In this document: piece after piece, positions 1-12,000 of the stretch
How the letters are laid out: the number at the start of each line of letters is the position of its first letter
Position numbering within the stretch: position 1 is the stretch's first letter
Assembly: GCF_032854445.1 (NCBI RefSeq)
Contig: NC_088295.1
Location: 14,061,385-14,125,384 of the forward strand
Source: Liolophura sinensis
Lineage: Eukaryota > Mollusca > Polyplacophora > Chitonida > Chitonidae
DNA length: 64,000 nucleotides
Direction of reading: 5' to 3'
Made by a program: the position numbers and the translations under genes
The notes under the pieces: generated by a model
The model's input: only the letters and a program-made list of their open reading frames with translations
Database searches by the model: none
What the model was told of the DNA's origin: nothing

Positions 1-27
1 CAAATCTCCTTGAGCCATTACTGACTG
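1..27 (-). CDS. MEIOB: MEIOB exon 3 (start only; cut by window edge)
   Basis: The acceptor tttttcag is followed by cagtcagtaatgg. In phase with exon 2 this encodes (A)VSNGSRRF, matching the GSERYTF segment of MEIOB. The acceptor is a tandem NAGNAG, so inclusion of one alanine is ambiguous. Confidence 0.6.
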
Positions 28-777
28 CTGAAAAACAAAGTGTTTCCATCAGCACATTTACGTTCTCATATTAACCTGAACTCATAAACTTAATGATATA
101 TCATATCACATGATTCTCAAATTATACACGCAAGAATAAAACTTCACACAAATTTGAGCACAGAAGCTTGGACTTTACCTGATTTGCAAATGACTTCTCT
201 AGGTTCCTCCTTGGAAATCACCAGGCCAATCACAATCTACAATGGAAGAAATTTATCATTCTCTTAAACTGACTGAACTTTTTTTAATTCGCAACTTAAC
301 ACCAAACCATTAATGAATCAAAGATCAGCATAACCAAAGAAAAGATGAATGTCAATAAACTGCTTGTATTTTTCATATTATATATATATACAACTAGACT
401 ACCTTAATTTAATACAAAAACAAAGATTACAAAATTAGATTTTCAGGTGAAATTCTTTCTTTAAAGTAATGCAACAATATTACATTGGTTGCATGTCAGT
501 TGAGTCATTTCAGCACTTCATTGATTTGATTTTGTGGTTCTACATGATATAAGTGCCATGTTGGCTTATGTATCAACAGGGGAAAATGTTCAAAACCAGG
601 GAATAATGGACTCACAACATTTGCAGTCCCTGGAACTAGATCTTGTACTGCCATGTAGTCATTGGTTGCATTCCCGTAACATGTAGCGGATGGATGGAAA
701 TGTTGCTTCCCATGTTGTGCGGTTGTTGACGTTGACTGGAACTGATCAAAGTCGTCAAAGTTTCCATGCCAGCTCAT
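1..777 (-). CDS. MEIOB: MEIOB-like meiosis-specific OB-fold protein, 5' part (partial gene)
   Basis: MEIOB binds single-stranded DNA with SPATA22 during meiotic recombination in the nucleus. Three exons are visible on the minus strand: 777-616 (54 codons, phase 0), 236-179 (58 nt) and 27 to beyond the left edge. All have good splice sites: donor gtgagt after 616, acceptor ttccattgtag before 236, donor gtaaag after 179, acceptor tttttcag before 27. Spliced, residues 43-54 read AVQDLVPGTANV, followed by IVIGLVISKEEPREVICKS and then V-S-N-G-S-R-R-F. Recalled human MEIOB has the same order: a DLQTNMANL stretch, then IGIVIGK, then IGSERYTF. The start ATG at 777 has A at -3. The N-terminal 40 residues are polar and not recognisable. 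The remaining OB domains lie off the window. The assignment rests on this short N-terminal match from memory; another RPA1-like OB protein is the alternative. Confidence 0.72.
179..236 (-). CDS. MEIOB: MEIOB exon 2
   Basis: A 58-nt exon in phase 0-1 encoding IVIGLVISKEEPREVICKS plus one base. It has a pyrimidine-rich acceptor ending ttgtag and the donor cag|gtaaag. The text corresponds to the first beta strand of the N-terminal OB-like region of MEIOB. Confidence 0.7.
237..615 (-). other. MEIOB intron 1
   Basis: A 379-bp AT-rich intron between the gtgagt donor and the ttgtag acceptor, with a short TA run near 381-391. Nothing else is seen. Confidence 0.65.
616..777 (-). CDS. MEIOB: MEIOB exon 1 (coding part)
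   Basis: Fifty-four codons from ATG at 777, ending GCA-AAT-GTT before a strong gtgagt donor. Reading on without splicing gives a 90-residue frame ending at 505, but the splice restores similarity to MEIOB, so the longer frame is rejected. Confidence 0.7.
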
Positions 778-821
778 TCTTGTATGGTGTTGAGTGTATC
801 TTCAATCAATATTATACTGAA

Positions 822-909
822 TTTATTTATTTGATTGATGTTTAACGCCGTACTCAAGAATATTTCTCTCATACGACGGCGTCGAGCATTATGGTGGGAG
901 GAAACCGGG
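822..909 (-). repeat. SINE family A, 5'-truncated copy
   Basis: Plus-strand text runs ttatttatttgattgatg, then gccgtactcaagaatattt, a cgacggc block and ggtgggaggaaaccggg. This is the reverse complement of the 3' half and (AAATA)n tail of the SINE that is complete at 44598-44846. It lies about 45 bp upstream of the MEIOB start codon, in the 5'UTR or promoter. Confidence 0.8.
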
Positions 910-1229
910 AATATAGTATAGAAATAGAATAATATAGAAGACATCTGTATGTATTTTCCTAGTAGGCTGAATTATTAATTCACACATAGGTCTCCTACTC
1001 TTTGATTGAATCGTGAACGTGAATTCAATCAGAACAGCAACAACATGTTGAAACGAGGGATCCGCGGTGCCCACAAGGCATATAAATTCCACAATGATCA
1101 AACTGTTTGAGTTTTGTCCATTTGAATTTGAGTGTAAATTACTAAATAGTCCAATGGAGTAGGCTACCGTACATGTATATTATGAAGTTGGCTACACGTA
1201 CATTATGAAGGATGCCTTACTTTAGTTAC

Positions 1230-1640
1230 GTCTTCTAGTCGATTTTCTTCTCAGGCTGACGTGAACACGACTTATTTTCAACTTACATGTAGCCAACTTC
1301 CTGTTACAATAGTTGACGAAGATTAGCTGGTCATTTTACCCCGATAATAATTACCACATTAACACCGACAAACCGGCGGCAGAAAAATAATCTATACGTC
1401 TGACAGTGACGAATGGTTTTTCGTCGTCTGCTCAATGAATTTGACAGGACTTGTCCGAGTTGTCTACCTTTAATGCTGTCAGGGGGAGGGTGGGGGTGTT
1501 ATATAGGTTACCTCCCTTAGTCTGCCCGCTGCCCGTCAGCGCAACGAAATGATCACGATACAGATGGAGTTCACCCCTCTCTACGTTCTAACATGGACAA
1601 GGTGATATCATTATACCGCGGGATGGTTAATATCTCTGGA
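1230..1640. promoter_or_regulatory. possible MEIOB promoter zone
   Basis: A stretch with more CpG than its surroundings (for example aaaccggcggcag, ggtttttcgtcgtctg, cgcaacgaaatgatcacg) located 0.45-0.85 kb upstream of the MEIOB ATG. There is no clear TATA box. Inferred from composition and position only. Confidence 0.25.
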
Positions 1641-3207
1641 GTATATCTGATATGCGTTTAATGTTTTGGGAGGAATATCATTTATTTGCCGGCCACTGCA
1701 TTTCTTTAGTGGCCTTCCCCACTGTCACACCACAGAGGTCACACAGAAAATACATGTACTTGTATGGCCTGGGATACAGCAAAGAGGTTTTTAAATAGCA
1801 ATATCCCCAGAAGTGTTCATTATTATTTTTTTATAATGAAGGATTAGTTAACACATAATTATATGCTTAATTCATCAAGCAGTGGGGACCTGTCAAATGC
1901 TTTGCAGCTGGACCTAGGCATCATTTTATTGACGTCACATGCACCTTTCTCAGTATACCATGTTGCATTAAAAGCAGTACATTAAAATAAAAACCAATGC
2001 ATTCTAATATTGTATATGTTACTCTACAATCCAGTTTTGGCATAACAATGACTCAATGTCCTGCTTTCCATTGAAGTAATTTAGGTTGTGATTTGCCAAC
2101 CTTTTTGAGATAAGGCCTGATGTATTTCATTCCATGTTTCTCATCACCTGCGCACAAGTTATTTAACCTATCTCATTAACACTCGTTTCATTTTTTTTCC
2201 CACACGTTGTCAAAGGGCATGACACTATAATAAAATAATGATAACCATACAAATTCTGCAGCCATCAACATAAATTTGTTAATGTACAGTTATAAATATA
2301 AGTAAAATCTAGAAACGCTTCCTCCCACTCCAATAGCCTACAGGACATGTAGCTCTCAAGTGGTGACTCATGACTTATTTCAATATTATGAAATATCCTG
2401 ACTTATAAAAAAAAAATAAATAAATAAAAAATAAAAAAATACACCCTCCACAGCATACTGGCAACTAGAATGGCATATTACAGATTGACTAGTGGATGAA
2501 TAAGAGAAAAATACCTCAGACATCCTATTATTTGCACTTTACCTAAGTCAGTCATCCTTTTCATACCAAAGAAGTAAAAATATGATACTTCTCTTCAATA
2601 CTAGGAATATATGAACACCACACCAACTAGGTTTTCTGTACACATTTTATTACCATGGATACATCAGACAATAACTGTAATAACATTGCTGAAAGCTGTA
2701 AACATGCTAGAAATTCTTTCAAACAACATTGTTCTTTGCCAATAACTGTTAAAGAAGTGTGAACTTCAGTATATATGAAATTGAAACACAAAATAAATGT
2801 GTATTGATCAATCAGATTTGCTGTGAATGTTCTGGGAACACTAAATAAAAGTTAATGCAAAAAAGTCATGGTTACGTCAGTGCAGCACTGTTATGTAACT
2901 TCAGATTTTAACCTTTCCATATGTTACAGTAAACAACCATCTTACTTAAAATGACATGCCTAACACAGAAAAACTGCTGAGAACTGACCAACTCAATGAG
3001 AAATGCCACAAATTGTTAGGTAGAACTAAACAGCCTTCGTTCTGATTAGCTCATGAATTGCTTGGTAATGTTCTCATATTTTATTCATTGGACTGTGGTA
3101 AGTTTTATGGCTGGAGGAAGCCTCAGAATGCTCAGAATGAACAACTTGGCCAATTACCGACAAACATTCTCACACAAAAGGCACAGGTTTTGCCAGCAGA
3201 TGTTGTG

Positions 3208-3355
3208 CCATGCTGGTGGAAGGAAAGTGATCTCATATGGTGTATACCATGCTGGTGGAAGGAAAGTGATCTCATATGGTGTTTGCCATGCTGGTGGAAG
3301 GAAAGTGATCTCATCAGGTGTTTGCCATGCTGGTGGAAGGAAAGTGATCTCATAA
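3208..3355. repeat. 39-bp tandem repeat, about 3.8 copies
   Basis: The unit begins ccatgctggtggaaggaaag and repeats at 3208, 3247, 3286 and 3325, with differences confined to the last bases of each unit. As 39 is divisible by three and the unit lacks stops, several frames stay open on both strands. That explains the overlapping small ORFs here without any coding function. Confidence 0.9.
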
Positions 3356-5290
3356 GAACTTCATATCAGACCACCCCTATGGCTCTACAAGTAATGTCAG
3401 CCCATATTACCATCAAGACACAGAGAAGGGTGAAGGCTGGAGAATTTTCAAAATTCTCATGTGACTGAATCAGCACAGGCATTTAACTGAGAACTCACAC
3501 CCCGCTCTACCTTTGTTATGGGTAGGACTAGATGTGATGTTATCCTGCAGTCAAATTGAAACTATGCTAAAACGTTTGTCTACATTTTGATAACTTTTGA
3601 TAGCATTCTTGCCGAAACTGATCCAAGATATAATCTTATAAAGTGCAAAAATCAGTTTCTACTGTTCATGTGGTTTTACATTATCAACCTATCACTGGGA
3701 ATCAAACACTGCATTAATAGAGACCTTTGTACATGCAAAAGGTTGAATAATATGGATACAGTTTGGCTTCAGGAGTATTGTGAAGGCAGCTTGAGAATGT
3801 GAGACAATGACAAATGACTGAAACATTTGTCAAAGATGTATTACAAGAACTTCTTTTGCATAGCTGAACAATAACACAGACTTGCTTTCCAGTAAATACA
3901 GATGCATCAATTTAACCCGTGTGTACACATGTTTAACTAGAAGAGAAGTGCAAGAACAGGACAAAGGCTTTAAATAAAGGTCGGGCTTGTGTCCATAGAG
4001 GTACAGGATGTGACACGACATAAAAAAATGACAAAATAACACTACATCCCATCCCCAGAATGTAACCATTTGTTAACATTTCCACCTTCTTTGCTTTGCC
4101 TGTAGGATCAAATTTGATCACTCTTTCACAATCGCCAATCACCCTTAATAATACAAGGTACAGTAAGCCAAAGTGTAAAGGTTCACTGTCAAAGCAGATG
4201 TTAGTGGCCAAGCATGGCCAATCTGGAAGCACTATAAAGCACAATGCTAGGGGCAAAACACAAAAGATAGAGAAGAGCATGAGGCTTATGTAACTAGCAC
4301 ACAGTTTGCAAGCCTATAAATGTAAACCTTAAGCTCAATACGTTTCATTACACAATAAATGAACCCATGTGTGTACCTTTTTTTTTCACAAACAAGTTGC
4401 TTGTAAGATTAAATAAATATATCTGAGATCAACTGTATTAGTTCAATGTTAATCATAACCATATGCAAACAAAGAAAAATCCCTTCAATAATTCACCATT
4501 ATCAGCACACAGAGTAACACATTTATGGCACTGTTGAATTTTGTCCATAAAAAGAGACAAAAAATCTTGAAGGCTTTTACATGTAGCTCAGTCACATAAC
4601 CTGTAAAAATATCGGGTATCACTCTCACAGCGTCACTCAGCAATCATTTACATACCTGGTAAAGATGGAAGCAAGAGTTTATATGAAATAGCGGAGTTAG
4701 CTCAAACAACTTAAGTGTTAATACAGTACAGGTAGAGTCAGCAGGACAACAGTACCAGAATGAAAATGACACCACAATACTGCATTATATGGGGAAAATA
4801 AAATATCTGAGATTTAGGTACTTAAACAGACATAGAATCAATGCAGATTGGCTGTTTGGAAGGTGAGCCAGGCTGAATTTTTTGTTTTGCACAGATTTAT
4901 TTTGTGTGCACAAATGTCAGGAGCTTAAACAAAAGTTAACAAAACAAACTTGAACAACAGTGTCTGCCAATCAGAGTAAATCCCCAGCAAAAATGAATGT
5001 TACAGTATCGTTACAATTTGTGAGTATGATGTAAGTGAAAAGAAGAAAAATGAGCAACAAAACTGTAAAAGATTAGAAATCTCCCCTGCTGCACAGCCCC
5101 TCCCTCAAAAAACTCAAACCACATTCCTTAAACAATTGGGGATGGTCAGTTTCCTTTAATAATCTGGAGTATAAACTTAAATATCTCTATCATGATGATA
5201 CTTATAGAAGGGCTGCAATCACATCCACTTTCATTCCAACTCTAAAACCTTAATAAACCTTCACATGTATAAATTTGTATGCATTTATGT

Positions 5291-5296
5291 TTTATT
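5291..5296 (-). terminator. candidate CRLF3 poly(A) signal AATAAA
   Basis: AATAAA on the minus strand, 510 bp downstream of the CRLF3 stop. Other A-rich variants exist nearby (ATTAAA near 5457-5462), so which one is used is uncertain. Confidence 0.3.
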
Positions 5297-5805
5297 GTGT
5301 GAAGCGCAAATAACAAACAGCTATACTTTTAGGTCGATGTGGATGAAATGATAAACAAGATGTCAGGTGTGCATGCCATTTAAAACAAACAAGATCTGCC
5401 GTACATATATACATGCATTCTCAACTTTAATTTGGATTTCCAGGTTAACAAAATATATTTAATCTATTCACACAAGGTAATCAAGTGTTTCACAGGTTGA
5501 GCCACAAAGATATGATTCACACTTCATCAACAATGTATTATTTATGTTAGCAGGTGAGATATGGACAGATAGTGTAATCAAACAAGGAACAGATTTCTAG
5601 GTCCTCGGATTAGCATGGCAACAACACACACGTTTCCATAGTGATTGTTTATGCCTCCAAAAACAACAACAACATCCCACAGAATACATACCATGATACA
5701 TAAAAGAACCATACAATGCAAATGAATTTGTCACTGAGATTCAAACCATGTCAGGAATAAAATAGTACACAATAAAACAATTCAAGTCATAATCTTAAAC
5801 CTCCA

Positions 5806-6074
5806 CTATTCAACAGAAATTTTCCATTCTTCTTTGGCAGAGCTTGTGGCAAAATATAAAAACCGGACTTTTGGGTCAACCCCTGGGCCTGTAATAGGTG
5901 AAGATGGGCAGCTAGCATCTATTTTCCAGTCAAATGTCACCTCCTTATCTTTCACTGATGAACTCACACGAATTCTGCCATTGGCTAACATTTCTGTATT
6001 GACAGTCAAACTTAAACCTTTGCTTAATGGTGGCAGTCGGTTTTTCATTTCCTGGCCATCCACAAACACATTTC
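5806..6074 (-). CDS. CRLF3: CRLF3 coding exon 7 (C-terminus and stop)
   Basis: A 269-nt exon encoding NVFVDGQEMKNRLPPL to DKEVTFDWKIDASCP and ending KISVE-TAG. Acceptor atttttacag. It matches the human CRLF3 tail (VFVNGKEM, VVFDW), with a longer loop before the end. Confidence 0.93.
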
Positions 6075-9000
6075 CTGTAAAAATAAAATAGAGAATGTGT
6101 TAGAATATATGTATAAGGATTTTCATATTCAAGCACACAACATTCATCTCCAGACTTCACAATAGATACATGAAACATAAGGGCCTGATGACACGTAAAA
6201 TGAATTACTACATACATTAGAAGGTAGTGTCCCTACTAATTTTGCACTATCCCTCATTGTTATTAAAGGACTGAGGTTAAGCTCAGTAGATTAGGTGTCT
6301 AAATCTAATTTGTTTCCAATCCTGGCCTTGGATTGGGAATTTTTAGATTTACCTACCTTTGCCGATAGCAGTGGCCTACCCTTGATGACAATAAGCTACT
6401 GATAACATTAGCGTGATTTTCCACAAATATGGTGTGTAAGACATGGGGAAATTTCACACTGGGCACTTTGGTTTCCTCCATCCATATTTACAACTGACCA
6501 AATTTGTGTAAGTGAAACACACATGAGCATGGTGTTAAAGGACTAGGCAGCACCTGGCTAAAACACATTTCAATTAAAAGCAGGATACTCATGCTTTCTA
6601 AAAAGTATCATACTTTATTATTTTAATGAGATTTCACCTAACAATATGTAGAACAAAATGACAATACTGCACAAATGGTTGGTGTGAGTCGAGGCAGCCA
6701 TCTTGAGAATTTTATCCAATCAAACACTTTGCTATCACATTGCACGGCCTAGGCTGTGACGTAGCCTTTACCCATTCACTCCATCAAGAGATGTATGATA
6801 TCACAGAAGACATCATTTTGAGATCGTTTATAACGATTTAGTTACGTGTAGCCGAAGTGCCATTGTGGGGTGTTGTGGGGTAGGTCTATCATTTATGGAC
6901 CACTACAGACATAAAATCAGTTGATTTACCAGCTGTGTAATATTCAATGATGGCATCACAACTTGTGTCAGACAGTACCATACCGTGCATTCATCTCCCA
7001 AAATACATTTTCTGTTGTTCATTTTAGCCTTTAGTCAGCAAAGTCAATGCAAAATTCATTAGGGATGCCGCAGGATTATGGGAACGAGAAGACGACGTCT
7101 CATCAGACAAAGCTTAAAATTACTTAAAAATCTTACTATATAATTTTTTTTTCTATGAATTTATTACAATTAAAGAATTTAAACTTTGCTCCATCATTTT
7201 TCTTGCATACAAGGGATGTTTTTTTTTTTTGTTGTTTTCTTTTTTTCATAAACTACAATAAATCATTAAAACGCCGTGTTCAAGCCGAGGTGCTTTCTCT
7301 AAACTAGGTCAGTATAGCTTTCATCTTAGAATCCACCGCTACAAAACTGAAGCGTAAAAGCGGCAGTCAAATGCCTAGATCAGCCTCAGTTCTACTTATA
7401 TTTATTACCATTTGTTTCAGAATTGGGCATGAATCTAGTTCCAATTGAAATTTTGTAAACATTTAATTTGGGGTCCAAATCACCAGCACAACCCCTCCAG
7501 AGGTTACAACCTGAACCAGGAATACCCCTGCCATGCATCTGCAGCAAGGCTATTGAAACAGGGACGCAGGAGTTCCTTGTACATGATATTGTAGGCCTGC
7601 TGTATCAACAGTTCAAGCAGTGAAAGAAATATTCTTCTAATTGTCTAATTTCCCAGAAAACTTCATTTAGCATTTGGGCCTACATCACCAAAGACCACAA
7701 CTTTTATCTGTCACTGGCTAATGCTTAGACTATTATACGGACAATACCTTCGGCATTAGAGATCTAGAGTAAACGTTACATCACTTTGTCCTTGATAATG
7801 GAGAAGTGCTGAAGCCAAATCAAGACAAGTTTCACTTCACTTTTACTTGGATCAAAAAATTTTTTTTAAATATTTAAAGCCAGTTTAAGATAATTTGAAT
7901 GGTAGTCTTTCAGTGGACATAAACATGAATCAGGTGCTGTCTGTCACTTTAAGCAACAAGCAATCATTGACAGTTACTAATAAAATAACGCAATGAGGAA
8001 AATATGACTGCCCTTCCTGACCTTGTGCTGAAATGAACACAGCCTCTTCCCTCACAAGTGTTGAAGTGTTATTTGCAGACAGAGCAATACCAACTCCATT
8101 CTCATGGTCTCTCTCCTCCAAGTTTTAATACTTTAAAGGTAACAGGGTGACCACATCTGTAACTCTGAGATTTGGAATACAACACAACGGTTTGACCAGG
8201 TAAACTGCCTGTTCTTGTTGCAGTTTTGTCCTCATTACTGGTTGAATACCCATCAGTACCAGCAGTCCATTCTACAAGGAATCAGATTTGAAAACTTTTA
8301 AAGTTCTCGCATTTATTTTGTCTTCATCCAAAAGATACTTTAACGTAAACAGAGTAAGCTGATTATTGGTTGTGTGACATTGGCAAGAGCAAAATATTCT
8401 GAATACCGTATACTACCATCAGCGTGTACAATATATTAGGATTCGAACCCAGAAGTGTCATTTCACATATCACCCCAAACTTACGGTAATGTGGAATTGT
8501 GGTCACTGCTTGTTTGGGGACAGTCCAAACCCCCCAGGTTGTCTCCCCTTCTCCCTTGCAGCTCACACGGAATGAGTATGGTGTGTTGATCCGCAAATGT
8601 TTAACAGTGTGTATAGTGTCTGGCCCTGTGTACGCAGTGTGGAAAGTTGCCTTGGCGTCATCATTAGACTTGATGGTACCATAGCTGTACTGAAGACAAA
8701 ACTCACTCACATCTACTGGGGAATCCTCATCCACCTACAAAACATCACATGACTACATATGAGGAGTACCACTCCTTGATGTGTCGTTTCTAAAAACAGG
8801 AAATAATTTATCTATATCTATTATATATTAATAATTATTTTATTAAATAGTTGTACACTGGCTATAGGGTATGAGTGCTGTGGAAACTGTGAGAGTCCAG
8901 TGACAACTGCAAAATCTCAGAGGTAAAAAGACTTTTACAGAAGTATACATAAAGGGAAAATAATTATTTTACTTATATTGTACACCAACCCCATGAATGC

Positions 9001-12000
9001 AAGGACAATTCCTTCAGACTAGTTGACACTTATGCAATACCACCTCTAGTAAGAAAGTTTCTGAATGATTTCAAGCAGACAGTACATACCCATCAGATGA
9101 CTGCAGTAATTTTCTGGCAATGACATGTTAACTTGTATACATACAGCAGACAAATTAAATCTTTTGACCTTTAAACTTTAAATGAAAATATGGCTTGACG
9201 AGAGGTTCTCTTAATCTCAACAGAAATAAAATGCAACATTTTTCATTAATAATATTTTCTCTTAAATTTTAGATGGCCTCTCTTCTTTGTTTTAAGCCTC
9301 TAGAAAAAGAATAACACTAAAAAAATAAAAAATAAAATCTATCAAAATAGAAAAGATTACAAGATTACCTCACTCCATTTGACCAATAAGCTGCCAGGTA
9401 GCTCTTCTATATCTGTGATCTGTACAGGAGCTCTACCTATCACTTTGCCCTCTTTCTCTACAGACTCTAATAAGTGCTTCTCTACACTGGACGGGGGGAA
9501 CTCGGCTGATATGTAAGGAACATCTGACAAACAGGGCACTTCAGGAAGGCTGAAAAGTTACAGAATTAACACATTCAGTCAAAAATATACTGTGATTGGC
9601 TTCACACACACACAGTAAAAAACTTGAAAGTTCTGATTTTAAACTTCAAAGGTGATATTGTGAATGTGCTTAAAGAAATTTTATAAAATATTAACTCAAA
9701 ATGATGGTTTCTGAGAACCATTAAGTCTGTCAATGAAAGACATTTGCATGAAAACTAAAATTTTTACTGGTAAATCATCCTACTTTTGTTCAATTTACTT
9801 GTTAGTTTTAATAAAGCATGAATACTTTGAGTGCCTGAAAGTTGCTCTAGACATGGCCCGCATATGAAAAACACATAAAACATACACTGAAAAAGCCAAT
9901 ATATGCTTGCAAATAAGTTCTTGTAAATGTAAATACAGTCTTAAAAAACAACTAGTGCTAGTCTAATAGGGATTCCCTGCTTACAACAGCATTTGAGCTT
10001 ATTATGTGTCCCTTTAAACTTTGAAAGTGTTGCTTCAAGCTTAAAGTTCAATACAAAATATTTTCCAGGACAATTTCTTTTATTATCTACAAATCCATTT
10101 AATTTTAATCATGCAGTAGTTCTGGGTTACATGATCAAATATGACTGTACAAATTTTTTTTTTATGCACATATTTGAGACTGTTCTACAAACAAATAATC
10201 AAAAGCTAGCGAGTGAAGCTACATGACATTACATCATATGTCAGTAGTCTCACAAGATCAATGTACATCTCGTCTCTTGCTTTCACCTTGTTCTTGCCAC
10301 GATATGGCTGAAATATTGCCGATGTGGCGTTAAGCCATAATCACTCATTCATTCATTCATTCAATGTAGATCTTGTAGATCTCAACTACGGTAAATGACC
10401 TAAAGTTTCGCCCTGGGACTCCCAAAGTGCATTCCAGGAATCATTGCATTGATAGTGACTGAGCGCCGCAGCAGAGCATCAGGGATGGTCAGGAAATTAT
10501 ACTGACCGTTCAAGAATGTAATAAACAAGCTCACGCTTCACTGAGCAGTTAACCTATGCTTCTACCACCAACAGTTAATGGTTTCCTCAATTTTAATCAT
10601 AATAATTTTAGAACATGTACTTCATAACAGGTTGATTGTTTTATTATCGTTATTTTGTGATGAATGGGAATTTGGGATAAAACTCTATGGAGATTAAGCA
10701 TGACTACCCGGTACGTTTCCTTTACGCATGCGGAGTGTCATGTCAAATATCTGTTATTAAACTGCAGGGTTCTCCGTACACAAAGCTGTACTTCCATCTT
10801 TACACCAGCTCATGCAAGTTTCCTCTCCCGCTGTACGTGGGAAGGTCTTCCAGCAACCTGCAGATGGTTGAGGGTTTCCCCCGGGCTCTGCTCAGTTTCC
10901 TCCCACCTTAATGCTGTCCGCCCTCATATAAGTGAAATATTCTTGAGTATGGCGTAAAACACCAATCAAATAAATAAATAAATAAATCCATACATGCAAA
11001 CTAAGCCTACCACCAGCAGACAAGATGAAAATGTCAAATTGCAATCAAAGCAAAACCTACACATATGCGTTTGCACTGCTGCATCTAAACATTTCTTGTT
11101 CATTCTGGCGTAATTTAAAAGATTGTCAACTTCTGCCCATATTTCATACGCATGAATACTTAATTTACATAATATTTAATCAAATTTTAGTAAAACAGAT
11201 TGGGTTTTTATCTACATACAAGCCACTTACAACACAAGACTCAAAATTTCCACATGTCTACCCATCCATCACATGATTTTGCTGCCAAAATGCAAAAATA
11301 ATAATCTTTCTGTCGCTGGCAACACATAAATCATGCCTGGGCAAAACTGTATACAGGAAATCATAACACATTTTGTTACAGGCAGTGATGGTGTTATGGG
11401 AACACCTATTGTGATAACAACTCGAACGAATCCTTTCTTTCTTTTATTCGCCCAAACAATAATTATGGACATGGTTACACACAGTTTTGATTTACAGCGG
11501 GAATATAGCCTATTTCAGGCGTGTTCTATCCCTGGAGGGATATATATTTTAAAAAAAGAGAAAGCAGGACATAGTCGATGTTTGGTCATATTTAGGTTCA
11601 CATAAGAGTTATACTATATAGATAAAACTAAAAATTTGTCACACTTGCTCACTTTCCCAGTACTTTTATGCCAAGAGATAGACTTTTACTATGTGCTTAA
11701 ACAATGAGACAGACTGATGCGTTCTTAATATATTTGGGAGACCACACTCAAGGGGTCATGCATTTAATCATATATCTAGACAAGTTTGTGCAAAGAAAGG
11801 GCTGGTGATGGTTTAATGATTGATTCCTTGTTGGATATTGGTGAATATCCCTAAGACAGGTGGAGTGGGCCCTGAAAGCAAAAGGAAGTAGGAATGGTTG
11901 ATGGATAGACTTGTATGCCCACAAGGCCAGTAAACACTTGTTTATTTGGGAGATTGTTAGAATGTTTAACTGTTTGAAGAGAGGTGCTGTATGTGCACGC

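Larger units (their letters stand above)
910..5805. other. intergenic region between MEIOB and CRLF3, including CRLF3 3'UTR
   Basis: AT-rich sequence without convincing exons. It contains an A/T-rich simple stretch at about 2405-2445, the 39-bp tandem array at 3208-3355, and the CRLF3 3'UTR, which runs leftward from 5805 for an undetermined distance. Confidence 0.6.

Noticed and set aside
505-615. Continuation of the MEIOB first-exon frame to a stop at 505
   Set aside because: Splicing at the gtgagt donor restores similarity across three exons; the extra 36 residues match nothing I know.
889-1101. 70-codon minus-strand frame
   Set aside because: Its 5' half is low-complexity and its end overlaps the SINE A fragment; no homology.
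3053-3468. Overlapping frames on both strands around 3.2 kb
   Set aside because: Explained by the 39-bp tandem repeat; no splice or homology support.
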